From the NCBI GenBank assembly GCA_007121115.1, contig SKMI01000067.1:1-8173 (forward strand): a stretch of 8,173 nt of DNA. The letters are read 5' to 3'. Positions 1-6,057 of this stretch are shown here, piece by piece. How positions within the stretch are numbered: position 1 is the first letter of the stretch; every line of letters starts with the position of its first letter. Under the pieces are notes generated by a model. That model saw only the letters and a list, made by a program, of their open reading frames with translations, was not told the DNA's origin and made no database searches. The stretch comes from Paracoccaceae bacterium. Lineage in GTDB: Bacteria; Pseudomonadota; Alphaproteobacteria; Rhodobacterales; Rhodobacteraceae. The position numbers were made by a program, and so were the translations under genes.

Positions 1-260
1 AACTGCTGCTGGTGGGCCAACCCACGCGCGGGGTGGATATCGGTGCCATCGAATTCATCCACCAGCGGCTGATCGACCTGCGCGATGCGGGCAAGGCGAT
101 CCTGCTGGTCAGCGTGGAACTGGACGAGATCATGTCCCTGTCGGACCGGATCGCGGTGATGTTCGACGGCCGCATCATGGGCGAGCGCCTGCCCGAGCAG
201 ACTGACGAGGCCGAACTGGGCCTGCTGATGGCCGGGATCACCGAGAAGGGGGCCGCATGA
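1..260 (+). CDS. ABC transporter ATP-binding protein, C-terminal part (nucleoside/sugar-type importer)
   Basis: This is the last ~86 codons of a gene that enters from the left edge; the first whole codon is at position 3 and the stop is TGA at 258-260. It is the end of the second nucleotide-binding domain of a two-domain importer ATPase. The visible segment starts at a degenerate Walker B/D-loop, LLLVGQPTRGVDIGA, where the usual Asp-Glu before PT is Gly-Gln. It then has SVELDEI where the switch His would be. Such a degenerate second site is typical of the double-domain ATPases that serve BMP-type (nucleoside) importers. The protein would sit on the cytoplasmic face and drive the two permeases that follow. 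Its stop overlaps the next start (ATGA at 257-260), so translation is coupled. The GTG at 12 is internal and not a start. The class is secure; the substrate is inferred. Confidence 0.9.
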   Translation, partial: LLLVGQPTRGVDIGAIEFIHQRLIDLRDAGKAILLVSVELDEIMSLSDRIAVMFDGRIMGERLPEQTDEAELGLLMAGITEKGAA

Positions 261-1351
261 GCGACCGGCGCATTCCGCACTGGGCCGATGTGGTGCTGGT
301 GCCGCTGACCTCGGTGCTGCTGGCCTTCATCATCTCGGCCATTGTCATCTGGGCCATCGGCGAAGACCCGTGGGAAGCCACCAAGCTGATGGTGCAGGGG
401 GCGTTCGGCTCCAGCTACGGCTGGGGGTATACGCTCTATTACGCGACCAATTTCATCTTCACCGGGCTGGCGGTGGCGGTGGCGTTCCAGGCCAAGCTCT
501 TCAACATCGGCGGCGAGGGGCAGGCCACCATGGGGGGCCTTGGCGTGGCGATGGTGTGCCTGTACCTGCCCTGGCCGCACTGGTCCATGGCGCTGGTGGC
601 GGCGGCCTTTGGTGCGGCACTGTTCGGTGCGGCCTGGGCGGCGATTCCGGGCTATCTGCAGGTCCGGCGCGGCAGCCATATTGTCATCACCACCATCATG
701 TTCAACTTCATCGCCGCGGCGCTGCTGAACTACCTGCTGGTCAATGTGATGCGGCCTGCGGGGTCGATGGACCCGGCCAGCGCCCGCTTCCCGCCCGAGG
801 TGCGCCTGCCGCGCCTGCATGAAATCCTCGATGTCTTCGGCATCCCGTTCTCCACCGCGACCCCGGCGAATATCTCATTTCTGGTCGCGGTCGCGGCGTG
901 CTTCGTGGTCTGGTACATGCTGTGGCGCACGAGGCTGGGCTATCAGATCCGCGCCTTTGGTCAGAGCGAACCTGCGGCGCAATACGCCGGTATCAGCCCG
1001 TTCCGGATCACCATGTATGTGATGCTGATTTCCGGCGCGCTGGCGGGGATGATGGCGATCAACAACGTGATGGGCGAGGCGAACCGCCTGCTTCTGAACG
1101 CGGTCGAGGGCGCGGGCTTCATCGGCATCGCCGTGGCGCTGATGGGGCGCAACCACCCGTTCGGGGTGTTCCTGGCCGCGGTGCTGTTCGGCTTCCTCTA
1201 TCAGGGGGGCGCGGAACTGGCGCTCTGGACGACCATCCCGCGCGAGTTGATCGTGGTGATTCAGGCGCTGGTGATCCTGTTCACCGGCGCGCTGGACAAC
1301 ATGGTGCGGATGCCCATTGCGGCGCTTTTTGCCCGGCGGAGGCGTAGCTGA
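257..1351 (+). CDS. ABC transporter permease, BPD_transp_2 family (NupP/YufP-like)
   Basis: This is a 364-residue inner-membrane permease of a BMP-dependent nucleoside or sugar-type ABC importer. Hydrophobic segments run through the protein, at about residues 13-34, 64-78, 91-105, 110-131, 141-164, 205-223, 250-270, 285-297, 301-316 and 329-346. The family hallmark FNIGGEGQ lies at 82-89. The later cytoplasmic coupling region AGISPFR is at 244-250, and GFIGIAVALMGRNHP at 287-301. The C-terminus is basic (ARRRRS). The start ATG overlaps the ATPase stop and is preceded by a purine-rich AAGGGGG at 246-252. The stop shares one base with the start of the second permease. The order ATPase-permease-permease matches the BmpA/NupOPQ class; the binding protein would lie upstream, outside the window. 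Nucleoside or purine transport is inferred from family resemblance. Confidence 0.92.
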   Translation: MSDRRIPHWADVVLVPLTSVLLAFIISAIVIWAIGEDPWEATKLMVQGAFGSSYGWGYTLYYATNFIFTGLAVAVAFQAKLFNIGGEGQATMGGLGVAMVCLYLPWPHWSMALVAAAFGAALFGAAWAAIPGYLQVRRGSHIVITTIMFNFIAAALLNYLLVNVMRPAGSMDPASARFPPEVRLPRLHEILDVFGIPFSTATPANISFLVAVAACFVVWYMLWRTRLGYQIRAFGQSEPAAQYAGISPFRITMYVMLISGALAGMMAINNVMGEANRLLLNAVEGAGFIGIAVALMGRNHPFGVFLAAVLFGFLYQGGAELALWTTIPRELIVVIQALVILFTGALDNMVRMPIAALFARRRRS

Positions 1352-2316
1352 TGGATCTGATCGCGGTTGTCCAGATCCTCGATTCCACCCTGCGGCTGGC
1401 AACGCCGCTGCTGTTCGCCGCCCTTGCCGGGCTGATTTCCGAACGCGCGGGCGTTTTCGACATCGGGCTGGAGGGCAAGATGCTGGCGGCGGCGTTCTTC
1501 TCCGCCGCCTTCGCCTTCACCACCGGCAATGTCTGGCTGGGGCTGTGCGCGGGGATCATCGCGTCGATGTTCCTGTCGCTGATCCATGGCGTGGCCTCGA
1601 TCACCTTCCGGGGCAATCAGCTTATCTCGGGCGTGGCGATCAACTTCCTGGCCGCCGGGCTGACCGTGGTGATCGCGCAGAACTGGTTCCGGCAGGGCGG
1701 CCGCACGCCCACGCTGGTGGGTGATGCGCGCTTTCCCCGTCTGACCCTGCCGGGGGCCGAGGCGGTGCGCGACGTGCCGGTGCTGGGACCGTTCTATTCG
1801 GTGATCCTGTCGGGGCATTCGATCCTGGTCTATGTGGGGCTGCTGTGCGTGCCGCTGGTCTGGTACGGGCTGTTCCGCACCCGCTTCGGCCTGCGCCTGC
1901 GCGCGGTGGGGGAAAACCCGGCGGCGGTGGATACCGCCGGGATTTCGGTCGTGGGGATGCGCTATGGCGCGGTGATGATCTGCGGTGTGCTCTGCGGGCT
2001 GGCGGGCGCCTATCTGGCCACCGGGCTGTCGGCGGGGTTCGTCAAGGACATGACGGCGGGGCGCGGCTTCATCGCGCTGGCGGCGATGATTTTCGCCAAG
2101 TGGCGGCCCTGGCACGCGCTGGGTGCGGTGCTGCTGTTCGGCCTGCTCGAGGCGATCGCCAACCGCTACCAGAATATCGATCTGGGCTTCATGGTGCTGC
2201 CCGCGCAGTTCATGCAGGCGCTGCCCTATATCCTGACCGTGGTGATCCTGGCCGGGTTCGTGGGCCGGGCGATTCCGCCGCGCGCGGGCGGCGAGCCCTA
2301 TGTGAAGGAACGCTGA
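1351..2316 (+). CDS. ABC transporter permease, BPD_transp_2 family (NupQ/YufQ-like)
   Basis: This 321-residue permease is the second half of the heterodimeric membrane channel with the preceding gene. Its hallmark FDIGLEGK at 36-43 is the counterpart of FNIGGEGQ in the partner. GENPAAVDTAGIS at 187-199 and GRGFIALAAMIFAKWRP at 237-253 are the cytoplasmic loops that normally contact the ATPase. Hydrophobic segments occur at roughly 17-30, 44-58, 62-84, 92-110, 158-173, 203-225, 255-269 and 290-306. Translation starts at an ATG sharing one base with the upstream TGA (TGATG), with GGAGG at 1338-1342 as ribosome binding site. It is shorter than its partner, as is usual for the second permease of this class. 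A 55-bp gap separates it from the TSUP gene. Confidence 0.92.
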   Translation: MDLIAVVQILDSTLRLATPLLFAALAGLISERAGVFDIGLEGKMLAAAFFSAAFAFTTGNVWLGLCAGIIASMFLSLIHGVASITFRGNQLISGVAINFLAAGLTVVIAQNWFRQGGRTPTLVGDARFPRLTLPGAEAVRDVPVLGPFYSVILSGHSILVYVGLLCVPLVWYGLFRTRFGLRLRAVGENPAAVDTAGISVVGMRYGAVMICGVLCGLAGAYLATGLSAGFVKDMTAGRGFIALAAMIFAKWRPWHALGAVLLFGLLEAIANRYQNIDLGFMVLPAQFMQALPYILTVVILAGFVGRAIPPRAGGEPYVKER

Positions 2317-2360
2317 AGCCCCGCGGCGACGGCGCTGGACTTGCCGCGCTGCGGCGCACT

Positions 2361-2364
2361 AAGG
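2361..2364 (+). promoter_or_regulatory. Ribosome binding site of the TSUP permease gene
   Basis: AAGG lies seven bases before the ATG at 2372 and fixes that start, in a 55-bp gap after the second ABC permease. The gap also holds a small hairpin, GCCGC-GCT-GCGGC, at 2344-2356. I found no convincing -35/-10 pair there, so read-through from the ABC operon is the simplest reading. Confidence 0.5.
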
Positions 2365-2371
2365 TCAGAGG

Positions 2372-3292
2372 ATGCAGGTCTATCTGCCCATCGCCGAGAT
2401 CTCGGTCAACGCCTTCCTGCTTCTGGGGGTAGGTGGCGGCGTTGGCCTGCTGTCGGGCATGTTCGGGGTGGGGGGCGGTTTCCTGATCACGCCGCTTCTG
2501 TTCTTCATCGGCGTGCCCCCGGCGGTGGCGGTGGCCACCGGGGTGAATCAGGTGGTGGCCTCGTCAATCTCTGGCGTGCTGGCGCATCTGCGGCGCAAGA
2601 CGGTGGACCTGCGCATGGGGGTGGTGCTGCTGGCGGGCGGGATGGTCGGTTCGGGCATCGGGATCTGGCTGTTCAACCTGCTCAGTCGGCTGGGTCAGAT
2701 CGATCTGGTGGTGCAACTGTCCTACGTGCTGTTTCTGGGCATCATCGGGCTGTTGATGCTGCAGGAAGGCACGCGGGCGCTCCTGCGCGCGCGCAACCCC
2801 GCTGCGCCAAGGCGCAAGCTGCACACGCATACATGGGTGCATAACCTGCCGCTGAAGATGAAGTTCCGCGCCTCGGGGCTGTATATCAGCGTGTTCCCGC
2901 CGCTGGGGATCGGCATGGGCGTGGGGGTGCTGGCGGCGATCATGGGCGTGGGGGGCGGGTTCATCATGGTGCCCGCGATGATCTATCTGCTGGGCATGCC
3001 GACCAAGGTGGTGGTGGGCACCTCGCTGTTTCAGATCATGTTCGTGGCGGCGTTCACCACCATGATGCACGCGGTGACCAACCAGTCGGTGGATGTGCTG
3101 CTGGCGGTGTTCCTGATCCTCGGCGGCGTGATTGGCGCGCAGGTGGGGGCGCGCATGGGGCTGACCCTGCGCCCCGAGATGCTGCGCATCCTGCTGGCGC
3201 TCCTGGTGCTGGCGGTCTGCGGTAAGATCGGCTTCGACCTGCTGTGGACCCCGGCCGAGCTTTATTCGATTTCCGCGCCGAGGGGGGTCTGA
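2372..3292 (+). CDS. TauE/SafE (TSUP) family anion permease
   Basis: This is a 306-residue polytopic inner-membrane protein of the TauE/SafE (TSUP) family, whose members export or import sulfite, sulfoacetate, thiosulfate and related small anions. The fold is an internal duplication, visible as two copies of the family glycine motif: SGMFGVGGGF at 28-37 and AAIMGVGGGF at 188-197. Each is followed by a hydrophobic stretch and a short polar turn (ATGVNQ at 55-60; VGTSLFQ at 215-221). The halves are joined by a basic, hydrophilic loop at about 135-165, containing ARNPAAPRRKLHTHTW. The stop shares one base with the ATG of the Alph_Pro_TM gene, so the two are translationally coupled. Its position after a nucleoside-type ABC importer suggests co-transcription but does not reveal the substrate. 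Family assignment is strong; a sulfur-compound role is inferred from the family. Confidence 0.9.
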   Translation: MQVYLPIAEISVNAFLLLGVGGGVGLLSGMFGVGGGFLITPLLFFIGVPPAVAVATGVNQVVASSISGVLAHLRRKTVDLRMGVVLLAGGMVGSGIGIWLFNLLSRLGQIDLVVQLSYVLFLGIIGLLMLQEGTRALLRARNPAAPRRKLHTHTWVHNLPLKMKFRASGLYISVFPPLGIGMGVGVLAAIMGVGGGFIMVPAMIYLLGMPTKVVVGTSLFQIMFVAAFTTMMHAVTNQSVDVLLAVFLILGGVIGAQVGARMGLTLRPEMLRILLALLVLAVCGKIGFDLLWTPAELYSISAPRGV

Positions 3293-4053
3293 TGCGGTTT
3301 GTTGGCTTCCTGCTGCTCTTTCTGGTCGCGGCCCTGCCCCTGCGGGCCGAGGAGGTGCTGGCCGGGCTGAGCCAGAAGCAGCTTTCGCTGACGGTAAATT
3401 TCGAAGGTTCGGAAATCCTGGTCTATGGCGCGGTGCGGCGTGAGGCCCCGGTCCCCGAGGACAGCGAGTTGCATGTCATCGTCACCATCGAAGGGCCGCC
3501 CGCCCCGGCGGTGATCTGGCGCAAGGCGCGGCGGCTGGGCATCTGGATGAACGTCGAATCCATGCGCATCCGGGCGGCGCCCAGTTTCTATGCCGTCGCC
3601 TCGACCGGGCCGCTGGAGGGTATCCTGAGCATGGATGCCGACCTGCGGCACCGGATTTCCACGCGGCTGGCGATCTTCGAGGCCCGCGAGGATGCCGACG
3701 TGTCCAACCCCGCAGCGTTCTCCGAAGCGCTGATCCGCATTCGCAAGCAGGAGGACCTGTATCAGGCGCTTGAATCGCAGGTGACGCTGGACCGCGAAAC
3801 GCTCTTCAACACCACGATTTCCCTGCCCAAGAACCTTGTCGAGGGCAGTTACGCGACGCGGGTGTTCCTGGTCCGCGATGGCGCGGTGATCGACCGGTTC
3901 GACACCGAAATCGACGTGCAGAAGGCGGTGCTGGAGCGGTGGCTGTTCAACATGGCCCATGAGCAGCCGTTCTGGTACGGCCTGCTGGCGCTGGGGCTTG
4001 CGGTGTTCTTTGGCTGGGGGGCGTCGGCGGCGTTCCGGGTGCTGCGGACGTAG
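3292..4053 (+). CDS. Alph_Pro_TM (TIGR02186-like) exported protein with C-terminal membrane anchor
   Basis: This is a 253-residue protein resembling the alphaproteobacterial Alph_Pro_TM/TIGR02186 family, whose biochemical function is unknown to me. Residues 1-19 form a classical signal peptide ending LPLRA, with cleavage likely before EEV. A beta-rich periplasmic domain follows, with the run AVIWRKARRLGIWMN at 73-87 and SFYAVASTGPL at 98-108. One hydrophobic segment at about 228-247 ends in a short basic tail (RVLRT), so the domain is predicted to be periplasmic and tethered at its C-terminus. I chose ATG 3292 over an in-frame upstream candidate at 3244. It starts exactly at the signal peptide, follows AGGGGGG at 3281-3287, and overlaps the TSUP stop by one base. 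The overlap suggests it is a partner of the permease. Copy A of the structured repeat begins 17 bases after its stop. Confidence 0.85.
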   Translation: MRFVGFLLLFLVAALPLRAEEVLAGLSQKQLSLTVNFEGSEILVYGAVRREAPVPEDSELHVIVTIEGPPAPAVIWRKARRLGIWMNVESMRIRAAPSFYAVASTGPLEGILSMDADLRHRISTRLAIFEAREDADVSNPAAFSEALIRIRKQEDLYQALESQVTLDRETLFNTTISLPKNLVEGSYATRVFLVRDGAVIDRFDTEIDVQKAVLERWLFNMAHEQPFWYGLLALGLAVFFGWGASAAFRVLRT

Positions 4054-4070
4054 GCGTTGGCGGGCGTGGA

Positions 4071-4143
4071 AGAAGTGCCCCCTCAGCGCCCCGCCCACCC
4101 ACCCATGGCACTTCGGGGGCGCTGCCTGTGCTGACGCACAGGC
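4071..4143 (+). repeat. Structured dispersed repeat, copy A (two adjacent hairpins)
   Basis: This lies 17 bases after the Alph_Pro_TM stop and before the convergent small gene. The first unit has a 5' arm at 4074-4082 that pairs with 4115-4123 over 9 bp, including one G·U. The same arm, taken as 4072-4079, can instead pair perfectly with 4107-4114 over 8 bp. The loop carries the conserved CCCGCCCACCCACCCATGG at 4090-4108. A second hairpin follows with no gap: GCCTGTGC, loop TGAC, GCACAGGC (4124-4143), 8 bp, perfect. Block 4085-4123 aligns to 8088-8128 with 37 identities in 41 columns. There is no T-tract after either stem, so it is not a standard intrinsic terminator, although a convergent-gene terminator role remains possible. 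Sequence homology is directly visible; function is unknown. Confidence 0.8.
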
Positions 4144-4158
4144 GGGGTTCAGGGTGGA

Positions 4159-4419
4159 TCAGTCGAGCGTTGGGCCGTCGCCCGGTAGCAGGTGGCAGAA
4201 GCATCCGAAGCCGTGCCCGCAGCCGAAATCGGCCGAGGCCGGGTCGCAGCTTCCGGCCAGATCAGCCATGTTGCCCGCCTCGGGGAAGGCCGCGGCAAGC
4301 GCCGAGAGCGCGCTGGCAGACACCGCCATCGCGGCCAGCCCGGCGGCGGGGATGACAAGGCCGCCGATCCGGCGCGTGCGCGAGAGGGTATGCGTGGGGC
4401 CGGGGGGTGTTTCGGGCAT
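4159..4419 (-). CDS. Small Cys/His-rich protein with Tat-like signal sequence, unknown function
   Basis: I do not recognise a family for this 86-residue product. It starts with a polar, Pro-rich stretch, then TRRIGGL at 15-21, which resembles a twin-arginine signal. A long Ala-rich hydrophobic segment follows at about 19-44, with Ala-X-Ala type cleavage options near SALAAA. The remaining ~40 residues hold four Cys (58, 67, 73, 75) and two His (69, 76), with the core DFGCGHGFGCFCH at 64-76. That suggests a metal or cofactor site, or disulfides. Support for a real gene: SD AGAGG (4427-4431) seven bases from the ATG, a promoter-like pair upstream, and a composition unlike a random shadow frame. 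It could be an exported peptide or a single-span membrane peptide. It converges on the Alph_Pro_TM gene, and its TGA stop (plus-strand 4159-4161) lies 15 bases past repeat copy A. Confidence 0.6.
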   Translation of the reverse strand: MPETPPGPTHTLSRTRRIGGLVIPAAGLAAMAVSASALSALAAAFPEAGNMADLAGSCDPASADFGCGHGFGCFCHLLPGDGPTLD

Positions 4420-4450
4420 CGTCAGACCTCTGTCGCTGTAACCTCGAGGA

Positions 4451-4479
4451 AAGGTAGGACGGCGCGCGGTCCCTGTCGA
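4451..4479 (-). promoter_or_regulatory. Putative sigma-70-type promoter of the small Cys-rich gene
   Basis: Read on the minus strand, TCGACA (4474-4479) and TACCTT (4451-4456) are separated by 17 bases. The -35 box matches TTGACA at five of six positions; the -10 box is weak. Transcription would begin near 4444, giving a leader of about 25 bases that contains the SD of the small gene. It sits in the 97-bp gap after the third deformylase gene, so the small gene need not depend on read-through. Confidence 0.4.
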
Positions 4480-4516
4480 TGCCTGCGCCCGGCCTGCCCG
4501 TTTCACCCTGCCCGCG

Positions 4517-5011
4517 TCAGCCCGCCACCCGGCGTGCGCGGCGCAGCAGCATGTCGCGCTTCACGCGGCTCAGGCGGTCGAAATACATCCGCCCGTCCAG
4601 ATGGTCGATCTGATGCTGCACGCTGGTCGCCCAGAGGCTGACGAAATCCCGCTCCTCGGCCACCCCTTCGGCGTTCAGGAAGCGCACAGTCACCGCGTGG
4701 GGGCGGGAGATTTCGGCGCTGACCCCGGGCAGGTTGGGGCTGGCCTCGGTATGCGTGCGCATCTGGCCGCTGGCGTGCAGGATTTCGGGGTTTGCCATGC
4801 GCACCGCCTGCCCGCGCGTCTCCGAGGCATCCACCACCGCCAACCGCAGCATGACGCCGATCTGCGGCGCGGCCAGACCCACGCCCGGCATTGCCTCCAT
4901 GGTGTCGATCATGTCGGCCCAGTGCGCGCGGATGTCGTCGGTGATGGCCTCCACCGGCGCGGCGGGGGTGCGCAGGCGCCTGTCGGGCCAGGGGAGGCAG
5001 CGGCGGATCAT
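4517..5011 (-). CDS. Peptide deformylase-like protein, predicted catalytically inactive
   Basis: This is the last of three tandem deformylase paralogues, 164 residues from ATG 5011. The fold is clearly that of peptide deformylase: motif 1 GVGLAAPQ is intact at 43-50, and it aligns with its neighbours along its whole length. The two metal-site motifs are broken. EGCLS reads EASPN (89-93), which removes the metal-binding Cys. HExxH reads HQIDH (133-137), which replaces the catalytic Glu with Gln. The two His ligands remain. The frame is open and uninterrupted, so this is not an ordinary decaying pseudogene. It may have another role, such as ribosome or peptide binding without hydrolysis. A TTG at 5020 overlapping the upstream stop (TTGA) is an alternative start adding three residues; ATG 5011 aligns better with the paralogues. 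A 97-bp gap follows before the small gene, with no fmt. Confidence 0.87.
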   Translation of the reverse strand: MIRRCLPWPDRRLRTPAAPVEAITDDIRAHWADMIDTMEAMPGVGLAAPQIGVMLRLAVVDASETRGQAVRMANPEILHASGQMRTHTEASPNLPGVSAEISRPHAVTVRFLNAEGVAEERDFVSLWATSVQHQIDHLDGRMYFDRLSRVKRDMLLRRARRVAG

Positions 5012-5016
5012 CGCGT

Positions 5017-5523
5017 TCAACCGCAGCCCATGGCGATCAGCCGCTGCGCTGCCGCCTGCCGCGCGGGCTCATCCAGCAGATCGAGGATCAGCCGCCCGTT
5101 CAGGTGATCCAGTTCATGCTGAGCACAGCGCGCCGTCGCACCCGTCAGGGTACGGGTCTGCACGGTCCCGTCCGCGTCGGCCCAGCGCAGGGTGATCTCG
5201 GCCGGGCGATTGATCTCCAGCGGCAGGCCGGGAATCGACAGGCACCCTTCGACCCCGGCCTCGACCCGGCCCGAGGCACCCAGGATTTCCGGGTTCACGC
5301 AGACCACCGGGTCGCGCTCGCCTTCCTTCCAGCCGACATCCATGACGAAGATGCGCCGCAGCACGCCGACCTGCGGCCCGGCAAGCCCGCGCCCGGTGGC
5401 GTCATACATGGTGTGCAGCATGTCCTCGGCCAGGCTATGCGTCGCGGGGCCGAAATCCTCGACCGGCAGGGCCACGCGGCGCAGGAGCGGGTGGGGGTGG
5501 CGCAGGATCGGCAGCACCGCCAT
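5017..5523 (-). CDS. def: Peptide deformylase, second paralogue
   Basis: This 168-residue metalloenzyme-type deformylase would remove the N-formyl group from nascent proteins at the ribosome exit. Motif 2 EGCLS (92-96, Cys94) and motif 3 HELDH (136-140) are intact, so the three metal ligands and the catalytic Glu137 are present. Motif 1 reads GRGLAGPQ (44-51) instead of GVGLAAPQ, with Arg and Gly at two usually small or hydrophobic positions, while the Gln of the oxyanion region is kept. Activity is therefore likely, though substrate preference may be altered. The C-terminus is short (AMGCG) and lacks the basic helix seen in the first and third paralogues. The ATG follows the stop of the first paralogue by three bases, which implies co-translation. 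No strong SD is seen; AAGGG lies rather far upstream, inside the previous gene. Confidence 0.93.
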   Translation of the reverse strand: MAVLPILRHPHPLLRRVALPVEDFGPATHSLAEDMLHTMYDATGRGLAGPQVGVLRRIFVMDVGWKEGERDPVVCVNPEILGASGRVEAGVEGCLSIPGLPLEINRPAEITLRWADADGTVQTRTLTGATARCAQHELDHLNGRLILDLLDEPARQAAAQRLIAMGCG

Positions 5524-5526
5524 GGC

Positions 5527-6051
5527 TCAGCCCGCCCTTGCCCGCTCGCGCTTCAGCTTGACCATGCGCCGGGTGATCATCTGCCGCTTGATCGGCCCCA
5601 GATGGTCGATGAACAGCTTGCCGTTCAGGTGGTCCAGTTCATGCTGCGCGCAGGTGGCCCAGAGGCCGTCGAACTCTTCCTCCTGCGTGGCGCCGTCAAG
5701 GTCCATCCAGCGCATGCGTACGCGCTCGGGGCGTTTGACGTCGGCGTATTGCTCGGGGATGGACAGGCAGCCTTCCTCATAGGTGGCGGCTTCGTCTGAG
5801 GTCCAGGTGATTTCCGGGTTGATCAGCACCATGGGGCGCGGCGCGGCGCCCTCTTCCTTGACGCAATCCATGACGAACAGGCGCTTGAGCACGCCCACCT
5901 GCGGCGCGGCCAGTCCCACGCCGGGCGCGTCATACATGGTGTCCAGCATGTCGGCGGCCAGCGCGTGGATCTCGGGCGTGACCTCGGCCACGGGCTCGCA
6001 CACCTTCTTCAGGCGCGGGTCGGGGTGGAGCAGGATGGGGCGAATCGTCAT
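5527..6051 (-). CDS. def: Peptide deformylase, first paralogue (canonical)
   Basis: This 174-residue enzyme is the best match to a housekeeping peptide deformylase. All three motifs are intact: GVGLAAPQ at 44-51, EGCLS at 93-97 (metal ligand Cys95), and HELDH at 137-141 with catalytic Glu138. A basic C-terminal tail (KLKRERARAG) could bind the ribosome, as in other bacterial deformylases. ATG 6051 was chosen because it gives the family N-terminus MTIRPILLHPDPRL; the frame stays open far upstream, but that part has no similarity to the family. No Shine-Dalgarno sequence precedes this ATG, and a -10-like TATTTC lies only six bases before it, so the message may be leaderless. It leads a three-gene deformylase operon. 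Unlike in many bacteria, fmt is not next to it in this window. Confidence 0.96.
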   Translation of the reverse strand: MTIRPILLHPDPRLKKVCEPVAEVTPEIHALAADMLDTMYDAPGVGLAAPQVGVLKRLFVMDCVKEEGAAPRPMVLINPEITWTSDEAATYEEGCLSIPEQYADVKRPERVRMRWMDLDGATQEEEFDGLWATCAQHELDHLNGKLFIDHLGPIKRQMITRRMVKLKRERARAG

Positions 6052-6057
6052 GCGCCA

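Noticed and set aside
12..260. A complete 82-residue gene starting at GTG 12
   Set aside because: The frame is open to the left edge and the residues before position 12 (LLLV) belong to the Walker B strand, so this is the 3' end of a longer ATPase gene.
1261..2115. Minus-strand open frame opposite the two ABC permeases
   Set aside because: The composition (His, Gln, Arg, Pro) is that of an antisense shadow, and the plus-strand permeases have intact family motifs across the same span.
2341..2362. Promoter in the gap before the TSUP gene (TTGCCG ... CACTAA)
   Set aside because: The spacing between the boxes is about 10 bases, far from the 16-18 needed, and no better pair was found.
3244..3291. 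N-terminal extension of the Alph_Pro_TM protein
   Set aside because: It would put 16 non-hydrophobic residues before a perfect signal peptide and overlap the TSUP gene by 49 bases. ATG 3292 has an SD and the usual one-base overlap.
4071..4143. Rho-independent terminator
   Set aside because: The stems are strong but no T-tract follows them in either copy. The conserved loop and double-hairpin layout also go beyond a plain terminator. A termination role is not excluded.
4517..5011. Third deformylase as an ordinary pseudogene
   Set aside because: The frame is complete, the length is normal, motif 1 is perfect and the start is closely coupled to the upstream gene. The changes are confined to specific active-site residues.
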